Positions 8,030 through 16,810 of a stretch of 32,331 nucleotides of DNA are shown here, one piece after another; position 1 is the first letter of the stretch, and each line of letters begins with the position of its first letter. A model generated the notes under the pieces. That model saw nothing but the letters and a program-made list of their open reading frames with translations. It was not told where the DNA came from and searched no databases. Made by a program: the position numbers and the translations under genes. This stretch comes from Candidatus Shapirobacteria bacterium (GTDB lineage Bacteria > Patescibacteriota > Microgenomatia > PFEM01 > JAPLYW01): positions 1 through 32,331 of the forward strand of contig JAPLYW010000005.1 of NCBI GenBank assembly GCA_026395335.1, given 5' to 3'.

Positions 8030-9823
8030 ATGAGTAAAAAAATGCAACCAGATAAAAAGAAAATATTAAAATCTTATTTTAAAATAAAAAATTGGTGGCA
8101 ACAAACTTTAGTTTACCTTTTAGCTTTTTTGTGTCTAATTATTTTTATCTATCATTTAGCTTATTGGCAAAAAATTTATCCAGGAGTCAAAATTTTAAAT
8201 CAAATCGTCGGTAATCAAACTGTTTCCGAAGCTATTGACATAATAAACCAAAAATTAAATCTACAAAAAACACCCTCTTTTTTAAATCTTTTTGCTGCCA
8301 AACAGCAATGGCAAATTAATCTTGAAGAGATTAGTTTTAGTTATGATCTAGAAAAAACTGTCCAAAATGCCTATCAAATCGGCAGGACAAAACGTACAAT
8401 TAAAGATCTTAAAACTAAATTTAAACTTTGGTTCAAAGAAGAAAATTTACCTTTAGCTTATCAGTTAAATCAAGATTCTTTAGAATCGCAAGTTGCCAGT
8501 ATCGCTTCACAGGTTTTTATTCCAGCCATTGAACCAACAATTAAAATTGATCGGACCCAAGAAAATCCAAAGATTATTATTGAATCGGGCAAAGACGGTC
8601 AGGAGCTAGATAAAAGAAAATTATTATCTTTAGTTAATAATCATTTAGCAGAAGTTGATTTCAGTTCAATTGAACTCCCTTTAATTGAAACTTCCCCTTC
8701 TTTGACTAACGAAGAAACTAAAAATACTCAACAGCGAGCAGAAAAATTTTTAAACAAAAAGATTGTCATCACCGCTGAAGAAAATAAGTGGGAACTTGAA
8801 GAAAATGACTTAATTGGTTTCCTTTCTTTTAAAAACGAATTTGCTCAAGAAAAAATTGCTAGTTGGACAGCCAATCTAGCGCTAACTGTTAACCGTTTAC
8901 CGGAAAATGCCACTTTCCAATTTAATGGGGGCCGAGCTACAGAGTTTCAACCGGCTAAAGATGGACTAACTCTTGATCAAAAAAAGACTACTGACTTAAT
9001 TACTAAAAGTCTTGAGCAAATTGAGAGAGGAGAAACCCCTCAAGAAATTAAATTACCATTAACTAGAACTCCACCCTTAGTTAAAACTGCAGATGTTAAT
9101 AATTTAGGTATTAAAGAATTACTCGGTAAAGGTGTTTCTTATTTCCAAGGTTCCATTGTCAACCGCATTCATAATATTCAATTGGCGACTTCTAAACTTA
9201 ACGGTATATTAATTCCGCCAGGGGAAATTTTTTCTTTTAACAAAAACTTAGGTGATGTTTCTGCCAGCACTGGTTATAAAGAAGCTTATATTATTAAAGA
9301 AGGACGAACGATCTTAGGTGACGGCGGCGGTGTTTGCCAAACTTCAACGACTCTTTTTCGCGCTGCTCTTCAAGCCGGTTTGCCGATTATTGAACGTCAT
9401 GCTCATGCTTATCGGGTAGGTTATTATGAACAAAATTCACCGGTTGGGATAGACGCAACTGTTTTTGATCCAACGGCTGATTTAAAAATTAAAAATGATA
9501 CTCCCGCTTATCTTTTATTACAAACTCATATTGATTTACAAAAGAAAATGCTGACTTATGAATTTTATGGTACTAACGACGGGCGAAAAGTGACTCTAAG
9601 CAAATCCAGAATCTGGGATCAAACTTCTCCACCGCCGGATTTATATCAGGATGACCCTACTTTACCTAAAGGCACAGTTAAGCAAGTTGACTGGCAAGCT
9701 TGGGGAGCTAAAGTCTCTTTTGATTATCAAGTAGAACGCAGCGGAGAAATTCTTCAAAAACAAACTTTTTACTCTAATTATCGTGCTTGGCAATCAGTTT
9801 ATTTAAGAGGGACCGGCCAATGA
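8030..9823 (+). CDS. VanW family protein
   Basis: IQLATSKLNGILIPPGEIFSFNKNLGDVSASTGYKEAYIIKEGRTILGDGGGVCQTSTTLFRAALQAGLPIIERHAHAYRVGYY is the VanW signature; N-terminal TM. Confidence 0.93.
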   Translation: MSKKMQPDKKKILKSYFKIKNWWQQTLVYLLAFLCLIIFIYHLAYWQKIYPGVKILNQIVGNQTVSEAIDIINQKLNLQKTPSFLNLFAAKQQWQINLEEISFSYDLEKTVQNAYQIGRTKRTIKDLKTKFKLWFKEENLPLAYQLNQDSLESQVASIASQVFIPAIEPTIKIDRTQENPKIIIESGKDGQELDKRKLLSLVNNHLAEVDFSSIELPLIETSPSLTNEETKNTQQRAEKFLNKKIVITAEENKWELEENDLIGFLSFKNEFAQEKIASWTANLALTVNRLPENATFQFNGGRATEFQPAKDGLTLDQKKTTDLITKSLEQIERGETPQEIKLPLTRTPPLVKTADVNNLGIKELLGKGVSYFQGSIVNRIHNIQLATSKLNGILIPPGEIFSFNKNLGDVSASTGYKEAYIIKEGRTILGDGGGVCQTSTTLFRAALQAGLPIIERHAHAYRVGYYEQNSPVGIDATVFDPTADLKIKNDTPAYLLLQTHIDLQKKMLTYEFYGTNDGRKVTLSKSRIWDQTSPPPDLYQDDPTLPKGTVKQVDWQAWGAKVSFDYQVERSGEILQKQTFYSNYRAWQSVYLRGTGQ

Positions 9824-10896
9824 TTATTTTAGGAATTGAAACCAGTTGCGATGAAACGGCCGTGGCAATTATTGAAAATGGGAGAAAAATTTTATCTAAC
9901 ATCGTTGCTTCTTCAATTGAACTTCATCAAAAAACCGGAGGTATTATTCCGGAGATTGCTGCCAGAGAACAATTAAAATATATTGTCCCTGCGATTAAAG
10001 AAGCTTTAGAAAAAAGCAGACTAAAACCTAAAGATTTAGACGCTTTAGCTGTCACCAGCGGTCCGGGTCTTATCGGCAGTTTATTGATTGGCGTCGAAAC
10101 TGCTAAAACTTTAGCTTATCTTTGGAAAAAACCGATTGTACCGATTAATCATTTACAAGCCCACCTGTACGCGAATTTCATTCGCGAGCATCCAGTATCC
10201 AGTAGCCCGCTTTGCGGGATTCCTACAGAATGTCAGTGTCCAGTTTTTCCTGCTATTGGGTTAGTTGTTTCCGGCGGCCATACCGATTTAATTTTAATGA
10301 AAAATCATAGCCAGATAAAATGGCTGGGCGGAACCAGAGATGATGCCGCTGGTGAATGTTTTGATAAATGCGCTCGTTTATTAAATTTAGGTTATCCCGG
10401 CGGCCCGGCTATTGCCGCCACAGCGGCAAAGTACATAGTACATAAAACAGAGAACAAAGTTAAATTACCCAGACCAATGATAAACGACGATAATTTTGAT
10501 TTTTCTTTTTCCGGTTTAAAAACAGCCCTTTTAAGCAGGATAAAAGAATTAGAAAATAAAAAAGTAAAAATAAATACTTATGAAATTGCTTACGAAATTC
10601 AGGAAGCGGTTACTGATGTCTTAGTTAAAAAAGTTCTAAAGGCTGTTTCTCAAAACCAAGTTAACTCTTTATTATTAGCTGGTGGAGTTACGGCTAATCC
10701 CCGCTTAAAAGAAAAAATGAAAGAAGCTTTAGAAAAACAGCAAATAAAGATACCTCTTTTTATTCCTGAGCCAAAATTTTGCACTGATAATGCCACTTTT
10801 GTGGCCAGTTGTGCTTTTTTTAATTTTGAGCCAGTCCCTTGGCAAAAAATCCAAGCTGACTCTAGCCTCGAAATCGAAGAAGTGATAAAATTTTAA
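9820..10896 (+). CDS. tsaD: tRNA N6-adenosine threonylcarbamoyltransferase TsaD
   Basis: MIILGIETSCDETAVAIIENG...GLIGSLLIGVETAKTLAY...INHLQAHLYA...LVVSGGHTDL. ATGA overlap with the vanW-like stop supports the 9820 start over 9787. Confidence 0.96.
   Translation: MIILGIETSCDETAVAIIENGRKILSNIVASSIELHQKTGGIIPEIAAREQLKYIVPAIKEALEKSRLKPKDLDALAVTSGPGLIGSLLIGVETAKTLAYLWKKPIVPINHLQAHLYANFIREHPVSSSPLCGIPTECQCPVFPAIGLVVSGGHTDLILMKNHSQIKWLGGTRDDAAGECFDKCARLLNLGYPGGPAIAATAAKYIVHKTENKVKLPRPMINDDNFDFSFSGLKTALLSRIKELENKKVKINTYEIAYEIQEAVTDVLVKKVLKAVSQNQVNSLLLAGGVTANPRLKEKMKEALEKQQIKIPLFIPEPKFCTDNATFVASCAFFNFEPVPWQKIQADSSLEIEEVIKF
10170..10244. repeat. Intragenic heptamer/palindrome composite element in tsaD
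   Basis: CGCGAAT-TTC-ATTCGCG hairpin (10170-10186), ATCCAGT x2 (10190-10203), CCCGC-TTT-GCGGG hairpin (10206-10218), TGTCAGT GTCCAGT (10231-10244); encodes ~20 extra residues before the VSGGHT motif. Confidence 0.7.
10413..10444. repeat. Second small intragenic palindrome + heptamer pair in tsaD
   Basis: TGCCGC-CACA-GCGGCA (10413-10428) followed by GTACATA GTACATA (10431-10444). Confidence 0.6.
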
Positions 10897-10902
10897 GACA
10901 AG

Positions 10903-12975
10903 ATGGAAAAAAATTACGAACCGCAAAAAACGGAAAATAAAATTTATCAATTTTGGGAAAAGGGTAATTATTTTCAACCAATTTTTGATAAAAAGAAAAA
11001 GTCTCAAAAACCTTTTGTGATTACTCTCCCCCCGCCCAATGTTACCGGCGAACTTCATTTAGGCCATGCTCTTTATTGTTTAGAAGATTTAATGATCCGC
11101 TATCATCGTATGTTGGGTGAGCCAACCTTATGGTTACCGGGCTTTGATCATGCTTCTATTGCTGTAGAATACCTAGTCAATAAACAATTAAAAAAAGAAG
11201 GAACTAATAAACAGTATATCGGCCGGGAAGAATTCTTAAAAAGAGCTAAAGATTTTGCTGATAAATCAAAAAGCCATATTAAAAATCAATTAATATCTTT
11301 AGGTTTTTCTCTAGATTGGACACACGAAGCCTATACCATGGATGAAAAACGATCCTTGGCAGTTAAAGAAGCTTTTAAAAGACTTTATGAAAAAGGTTTA
11401 ATTTATCAAGGTGAAAGGATTATTAATTGGTGCTCGAAATGCCAGACCGCTTTATCTGATTTAGAGAATGATTATCAGGAAGAAAAAGGAATTCTTTATT
11501 ATATAAAATACGGCTCCATAACCATTGCCACAACTAGGCCGGAAACAATGTTTGCTGATGTCGCTGTCGCAGTTAATCCTAAAGATAAACGTTATTCAAA
11601 ATTAATTGGCAAAAAAGTTTCCTTGCCATTAACTAATCGCAAAATTCCTATCATTTCCGATGAATCCGTTGATTTAAAATTCGGTACCGGAGCGTTAAAA
11701 ATCACTCCCGGCCACGATCCTTTGGATTTTGAAATCGGTCAAAAACATAAACTAGAAATACTAATCGTAATTAACACCAAGGGCCATTTAACTTCTTTAG
11801 CCGGAGATTATCAAAACTTAACTGTTAATGAAGCTAGAGAAAAAGTTGTTGCTGAATTAAAAAAACAGGGATTGTTAGAAAAAACTCAGGAATTTCAACA
11901 CGCAGTTGGCCATTGCCAAAGATGTGGAACAATTACTGAACCTTTAATATCTAAACAATGGTTTGTTAAAACTAAAACGTTAGCTAAACCAGCTATTGAA
12001 GCGATTAAAAAAGGCAATATTAAAATCATTCCCAAAAAATTTGAAAAAGTTTATTTAAATTGGATGGAAAACATTCGCGATTGGTGTATTTCCCGCCAAC
12101 TTTGGTGGGGACACCAAATTCCAATTGAAGATGAAACTGATGTTTTAGATACTTGGTTTTCTTCAGGACTTTGGCCTTTTGCCACTTTAGGCTGGCCTGA
12201 AAAGACCAAAGATTTAGAAAATTTTTACCCAACTACAGTCAGAGAAACTGCTTACGATATTTTATTCTTTTGGGTAGCCAGAGAAATTATGATGAGTCTA
12301 TTTTTAACCGGTAAAATCCCCTATGAGATCGTTTATCTCCATGGATTAGTTCGTGATAAACAAGGCCAAAAAATGAGCAAAACTAAAGGCAATGGTTTAG
12401 ACCCGTTGGAACTAACCCAAAAATATGGAACGGATGCCTTAAGAATGGCTTTAATTGTCGGAAATGCTCCGGGAAATGATTTTTCTCTAACTGAAGACAA
12501 AGTAAAAGCTTATCGTAATTTTGCCAATAAAATTTGGAATGCGAGCCGGTTTATTCTTTCATACGAACAGCAGAACATAGTGTCCCGCGAAGCGGGATCC
12601 CGCTCCGCGGGACAAAGAACAAAGAGCATAGGAAAACATAAAGACGACATTTGGATTTTGGAAGAAACAGAAAAAGTTATTAAAAAAGTCACTAGTTTTA
12701 TTAACCGTTATCGTTTTGATTTGGCAGCGGAAACTATATATCATTTTTTCTGGCACACTTTTTGTGACCAGTATTTGGAAATAAGTAAAAAGAGAAGAGA
12801 TGAAACCCAATTAACTTTAATACAGGTTTTAGAAACTTCTTTAAAATTACTTCACCCTTTTATGCCTTTTTTAACTGAAGAAATTTGGTGCCGAATGAAA
12901 AATATTTCAGTTGAGCATTCTCGAGACAAAGCGTCGGGACAAAAACCCCTTATTATCACCTCATGGCCAAAATGA
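10903..12975 (+). CDS. valS: Valyl-tRNA synthetase (short form)
   Basis: PPPNVTGELHLGHAL (HIGH), RDWCISRQLWWGHQIP, DVLDTWFSSGLWPF, KMSKTKGN (KMSKS), editing domain TIATTRPETMFADVAVAVNP. Confidence 0.96.
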   Translation: MEKNYEPQKTENKIYQFWEKGNYFQPIFDKKKKSQKPFVITLPPPNVTGELHLGHALYCLEDLMIRYHRMLGEPTLWLPGFDHASIAVEYLVNKQLKKEGTNKQYIGREEFLKRAKDFADKSKSHIKNQLISLGFSLDWTHEAYTMDEKRSLAVKEAFKRLYEKGLIYQGERIINWCSKCQTALSDLENDYQEEKGILYYIKYGSITIATTRPETMFADVAVAVNPKDKRYSKLIGKKVSLPLTNRKIPIISDESVDLKFGTGALKITPGHDPLDFEIGQKHKLEILIVINTKGHLTSLAGDYQNLTVNEAREKVVAELKKQGLLEKTQEFQHAVGHCQRCGTITEPLISKQWFVKTKTLAKPAIEAIKKGNIKIIPKKFEKVYLNWMENIRDWCISRQLWWGHQIPIEDETDVLDTWFSSGLWPFATLGWPEKTKDLENFYPTTVRETAYDILFFWVAREIMMSLFLTGKIPYEIVYLHGLVRDKQGQKMSKTKGNGLDPLELTQKYGTDALRMALIVGNAPGNDFSLTEDKVKAYRNFANKIWNASRFILSYEQQNIVSREAGSRSAGQRTKSIGKHKDDIWILEETEKVIKKVTSFINRYRFDLAAETIYHFFWHTFCDQYLEISKKRRDETQLTLIQVLETSLKLLHPFMPFLTEEIWCRMKNISVEHSRDKASGQKPLIITSWPK
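12582..12625. repeat. Intragenic 32-nt near-perfect palindrome plus heptamer pair in valS
   Basis: GTCCCGCGAAGCGGGATCCCGCTCCGCGGGAC (12582-12613, 30/32 self-complementary) overlapping ACAAAGA ACAAAGA (12612-12625); encodes VSREAGSRSAGQRTK. Confidence 0.75.
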
Positions 12976-12990
12976 CATACGAGAATAAAA

Positions 12991-13016
12991 GAGTTCACTC
13001 CGAGAGTTCACTCCGA
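12991..13016 (+). repeat. Perfect 13-bp tandem repeat GAGTTCACTCCGA x2
   Basis: Read directly at 12991-13003 and 13004-13016. Confidence 0.9.
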
Positions 13017-13116
13017 GGAGCAAAAGAACAGGAGAGTAAAAAGAGGAATCCTTGGATTTTAAACAAAACTCAAGCTATCCACCGAGTAATGAAACCTATG
13101 GCCGCCAGAATCGGAC

Positions 13117-13136
13117 GCCGGCTAGGTCCTAGCGGC
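13117..13136. repeat. Palindrome inside the TPR-gene N-terminus
   Basis: GCCGGCTAGG TCCTAGCGGC, inverted arms with one bulged G. Confidence 0.65.
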
Positions 13137-13605
13137 ATAGTTTTAGTAACTTTATTAATTATTGGTTCTATTGTTTATCCAAAAGATGAAACCCAAAAAA
13201 TTAAACTCCAATTGATAAATAATCCTTACGATTTGGAAAGCCATTTAAAATTAGCAGAAAAATTTTTACAAAATCATCAATTTACTGAAACAGAAAAAAC
13301 TTTATTATTGACAAAACAAATAAATCACTATTCATTAGCAAACAATAAAGTTCTTGAGGAAAGAACAAATGTAAATTTAGAAAGAATATGGCAAGAAAAA
13401 AATTTATCCGATCCTCAAGATATTAAAAAGCTTATTTCTTCTTGGGAAAAAATTATAGAAGCTAAACCGGATTATCGCGATGGCTATCTTCAACTGGCAG
13501 TTCTTAATTTTAAGCTTTCACAAAAATAAAAAGCAAATTTTTATTTGAAGAAGGCCTTGGAAATTGATCCTAATTTTATAACCAGCCAAAAATTAAAAGA
13601 AATTT

Positions 13606-14301
13606 TTACTCAGTCTTAGTTTCTTCTGGTTTCTTTTCTCCTGCTTTAGGTGTTTCTTCACCAGCTTTTTCCGTTTCACCACCTTCAGCTGTTACCTCTT
13701 CTGCAACTGGAGCAATAACAACTTCTTCTTTAGCTGGCGGTTCTATTTTTGCCAAAACCTCTTTACCATCAGTTAAAATTTTAATTCCTTCGGCAATTTT
13801 AACTGTTTCTACTAAAATAGTATCGCCAATTGTTTTTAGCCCGGAAATATCAACTTCAATTTTTTCTGGTAAATCAGCTGGTAGGGCTTCAACTTCAACC
13901 TCTGACAAAGGTTGAATTAAAATACCAATTTTATCTTTAACTGCTAAAGATTCGCCAATTAATTCCACCGGGACTTTTGTCGTTACTTTTTCTTTTAAAT
14001 CAACTTGGTAAAAATCAGCATGTAATGGCTCGCCACTGGTAGGATGAAATTGAACAGAATGAATTAAAACTGGACGAACATTTTCTTCATCAGTAACTTT
14101 TAATTCCAGTAAACCTGTTTCACCAACTTCTTTTAAGACAGGTAAAAAAGATTTGGCTGAAAGTTGGACTGCTAAAGATTTAATTTTTTTACCATAAATA
14201 TTAGCCGGTAAAATCCCCTTTCTGCGAAGAAATTTTACTTCCCGACCGACAGTCTTTCTTTTTTCAACGCTTAATTTGGTTTTTTCTCTTTTAACAGTCA
14301 T
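13606..14301 (-). CDS. rplY: 50S ribosomal protein L25/general stress protein Ctc
   Basis: KRKTVGREVKFLRRKGILPANIYGK...HADFYQVDLKEKVTTKVPVELIGESLAVKDKIGILIQPLSEVEVEALPADLPEKIEVDISGL. Confidence 0.95.
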   Translation of the reverse strand: MTVKREKTKLSVEKRKTVGREVKFLRRKGILPANIYGKKIKSLAVQLSAKSFLPVLKEVGETGLLELKVTDEENVRPVLIHSVQFHPTSGEPLHADFYQVDLKEKVTTKVPVELIGESLAVKDKIGILIQPLSEVEVEALPADLPEKIEVDISGLKTIGDTILVETVKIAEGIKILTDGKEVLAKIEPPAKEEVVIAPVAEEVTAEGGETEKAGEETPKAGEKKPEETKTE

Positions 14302-14313
14302 AAAACTATCTTA

Positions 14314-16773
14314 TCATTTTATAAGACTAAATTCAAAGACTAAATCTTGATCAAAACTAGGACTGAGAAAAAGTCCTTCGGTTGTTTGAGCAAACTTTAA
14401 TTTATCGACCAAAGCTGTAACACCTATTGACGGTTGAAGCCAAAAGTTAAAACTCTCATCTTGAATCCCAGGTTGTTTTTGTAGAAAAAATAAATAATGA
14501 CCAATCTCTGATTCCCATTTTTCATCTAACTGATAAACAATCTCTACTGAACGTTTTTCTTGAATTGGAACCTCTATTAAAAATCCAAAAACCTGATAGT
14601 TATGATCTTGTTTTATCTCTCTATCGGTAATTTCTTCTACCTGCCCTGTTTGATTATTAGTAACTTTTAAGCTTATTAATTTACTATTTAATGGAGTATA
14701 AAGTCTAATATAGCTTTTATAACGACCAGCTGGAAAAGCTTCTGAAGGCGATGTATTTTGGTAATCAAGACGTAAAGTTTCTTTAATATCTCCATTTTCT
14801 TCTATTTTTATTTGATGAGAAAGGCTTCTTTTTAAAAAGTAATTGGCTTTATTAATTCCAACATTTGCTTCTATCACCATTAAATAGTCATTTAAACACT
14901 TCGTGTTTGTTACCTGGCACCTAACATTTTTTATCTCTCCTCCCCATGCCAACTCTTGAGCGATCAGTGTCGCTTTATCATCATAAAACCATAAAATTAA
15001 ATCTTTAGCCTTTAAAGAAGGTAATAAATTTTTAGCTAAGCCAAACCAAATTTTCTGATCACCCTGTTTAATTTTTTCAAACAAAACACGAGCAACACTG
15101 CCCAAAAAATCTTGCTTTTGAGTTGAACCTGGGAAAAAATTAATCTCCGAATGGTATTCAGCTCTTTCAAAAAAATTGTCAGCATTAATTTTTTCTTGAT
15201 AATCAGGTAGTTCTATCTCGCCGATTGATTTTAAAATCCGCTGGGCTAAAAACAAATTGACGCCAATTACCCCATCAACTTTTCGACCGGTTTCCTTCTC
15301 CAAAAACCAAGCTGCTTTCAAAGCTGATGAAGGGAAATCAGGATCCCAGTTAGAATCACGAAAATACCAACCGGCTTCACCTAAATATTTTTTCAAATCT
15401 TCCGGCGGCTCAACATGACCTTTTAATTGTCCATCAGCGCTATAAACGTCTTTAATCTCAAAATCCACTAATTGGCCTTCATCAAGAGTTAAAAGACCAA
15501 AACTACCGATAAAACCACCGGTCGGCCGTAACTCACTATTATTTTGGAAAAGAATTAAATAAGTCTGTTTTTTCTCTAAACCAATTAATGAAGGCAAAAG
15601 TTCAATCCCCTTTCTGGCTTGAAGAATAAGATCTCTAGCTTCTTTTAATTGTTCTTTCTCCGGCCGATCACCTATTTGGCTTTCTGCTAAAGAAAGTTGG
15701 CTAAAACTTTGGTCCAGATTAATTTTTATCTCTTTAATTGAGCTATCAATAGACAACGGTTCTTTTTGAAAAATAGATTTTAGGAGACCTTCTAATTGCA
15801 ATGTCGCCTGTAAAAAATTATCAAGACCTTCCGAAACCGTCTCTCCTAAATTTAACAATTTGTTTAATTGTGTTGTTTTCTCCTGACTGAAAAAGTTTAA
15901 AAGTGGGGTTATTTGCCCTAACTGCTCTTCACTTTTCTGAAAAGAATTTAAGGCCGTATCAGCCTGATGGCTGGCTTTTAATAAATTCCCTTGAGTTAAA
16001 GAATTTTTCGCTTGCTTTAAATTTTGTACGCCTAAAAGGCTCCAAAAACCTAAAGAAAGAAAAGGGTAAAAAATTGCTAAAATTAGTAAAGTAATTAAAA
16101 AAGAAATGACGGCTTTTTTGGAAAAAACTTTTGGCAAAATGGGCTTTTTTATTTCTAATTTTTCTTTTTTCGGTTGGTCTTTTAATTGAAAGGATTTCTC
16201 TAATTCCTCTAACCCTTGACTTAGATCAACTTTAGTTTGCCAACCAAGATTTTTATTATTTTCTAAAAGAAAAAATGATTTACCCTTAGTTCCATTACCA
16301 AACATAGCTTTTAACAAACCATAAATAAAATCAGAAATAAAAATCGCTTTTTCTTTTATCGTCCCATCTAAATGTAAGAATTTTTGGTACTCCTTTAAAA
16401 CCATCCCCGGACCATAAACATAAGCAAAACGAATGATTCTAACATTAAGTTTTTTTTCAAAAGATAACTGAATAATTTTATCTTCTAAAGAATCTTTTTC
16501 TGATAATGATGGCAAGGCAAAAAGAAGTTTCGCTTGTGGAGAAACAGAGTCAAGAACTTCTTTGATTAAAACCCAATTTTGATGAAAACAAAAAACATAA
16601 TTGCCTTTTTTAAAAACTTCTAAATCTAAATTTCTAGTAAAAGAAATTGATTGGCAATTGTACAAAAGCAAAGCTTTGTTTAAAAATTCATTGACAAAAT
16701 TTTCTCCGCCAACAATTAAAACTAAAGGTTTTTCTTGACTCTCGCCAACTCTGTGAAAAATTTTATCATTCAT
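14314..16773 (-). CDS. DUF4012 domain protein with N-terminal NAD-epimerase-like domain
   Basis: C-terminal half: NNSELRPTGGFIGSFGLLTLDEGQLVDFEIKDVYSADGQL...WDPDFPSSALKAAWFLEKETG (DUF4012). N-terminal: VLIVGGENFVNEFL...LNVRIIRFAYVYGPGM (SDR/epimerase-like), then a TM segment. Confidence 0.85.
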   Translation of the reverse strand: MNDKIFHRVGESQEKPLVLIVGGENFVNEFLNKALLLYNCQSISFTRNLDLEVFKKGNYVFCFHQNWVLIKEVLDSVSPQAKLLFALPSLSEKDSLEDKIIQLSFEKKLNVRIIRFAYVYGPGMVLKEYQKFLHLDGTIKEKAIFISDFIYGLLKAMFGNGTKGKSFFLLENNKNLGWQTKVDLSQGLEELEKSFQLKDQPKKEKLEIKKPILPKVFSKKAVISFLITLLILAIFYPFLSLGFWSLLGVQNLKQAKNSLTQGNLLKASHQADTALNSFQKSEEQLGQITPLLNFFSQEKTTQLNKLLNLGETVSEGLDNFLQATLQLEGLLKSIFQKEPLSIDSSIKEIKINLDQSFSQLSLAESQIGDRPEKEQLKEARDLILQARKGIELLPSLIGLEKKQTYLILFQNNSELRPTGGFIGSFGLLTLDEGQLVDFEIKDVYSADGQLKGHVEPPEDLKKYLGEAGWYFRDSNWDPDFPSSALKAAWFLEKETGRKVDGVIGVNLFLAQRILKSIGEIELPDYQEKINADNFFERAEYHSEINFFPGSTQKQDFLGSVARVLFEKIKQGDQKIWFGLAKNLLPSLKAKDLILWFYDDKATLIAQELAWGGEIKNVRCQVTNTKCLNDYLMVIEANVGINKANYFLKRSLSHQIKIEENGDIKETLRLDYQNTSPSEAFPAGRYKSYIRLYTPLNSKLISLKVTNNQTGQVEEITDREIKQDHNYQVFGFLIEVPIQEKRSVEIVYQLDEKWESEIGHYLFFLQKQPGIQDESFNFWLQPSIGVTALVDKLKFAQTTEGLFLSPSFDQDLVFEFSLIK

Positions 16774-16810
16774 AAATTCAATTTTTACATAACTAATGTG
16801 AAAAGCAGAA

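Larger units (their letters stand above)
12963..13619 (+). pseudogene. TPR-like membrane protein interrupted by an in-frame TAA (13527-13529)
   Basis: ORF ends LAVLNFKLSQK* at 13529; the same frame continues KANFYLKKALEIDPNFITSQKLKEIFTQS* to 13619, completing a TPR motif. Confidence 0.65.

Noticed and set aside
10729-11058. 109-aa minus ORF spanning the tsaD/valS junction
   Set aside because: Phe/Leu-rich antisense of two clear genes.
12026-12810. Minus-strand ORFs inside valS
   Set aside because: Antisense to well-supported valS motifs; one is created by the palindromic insert.
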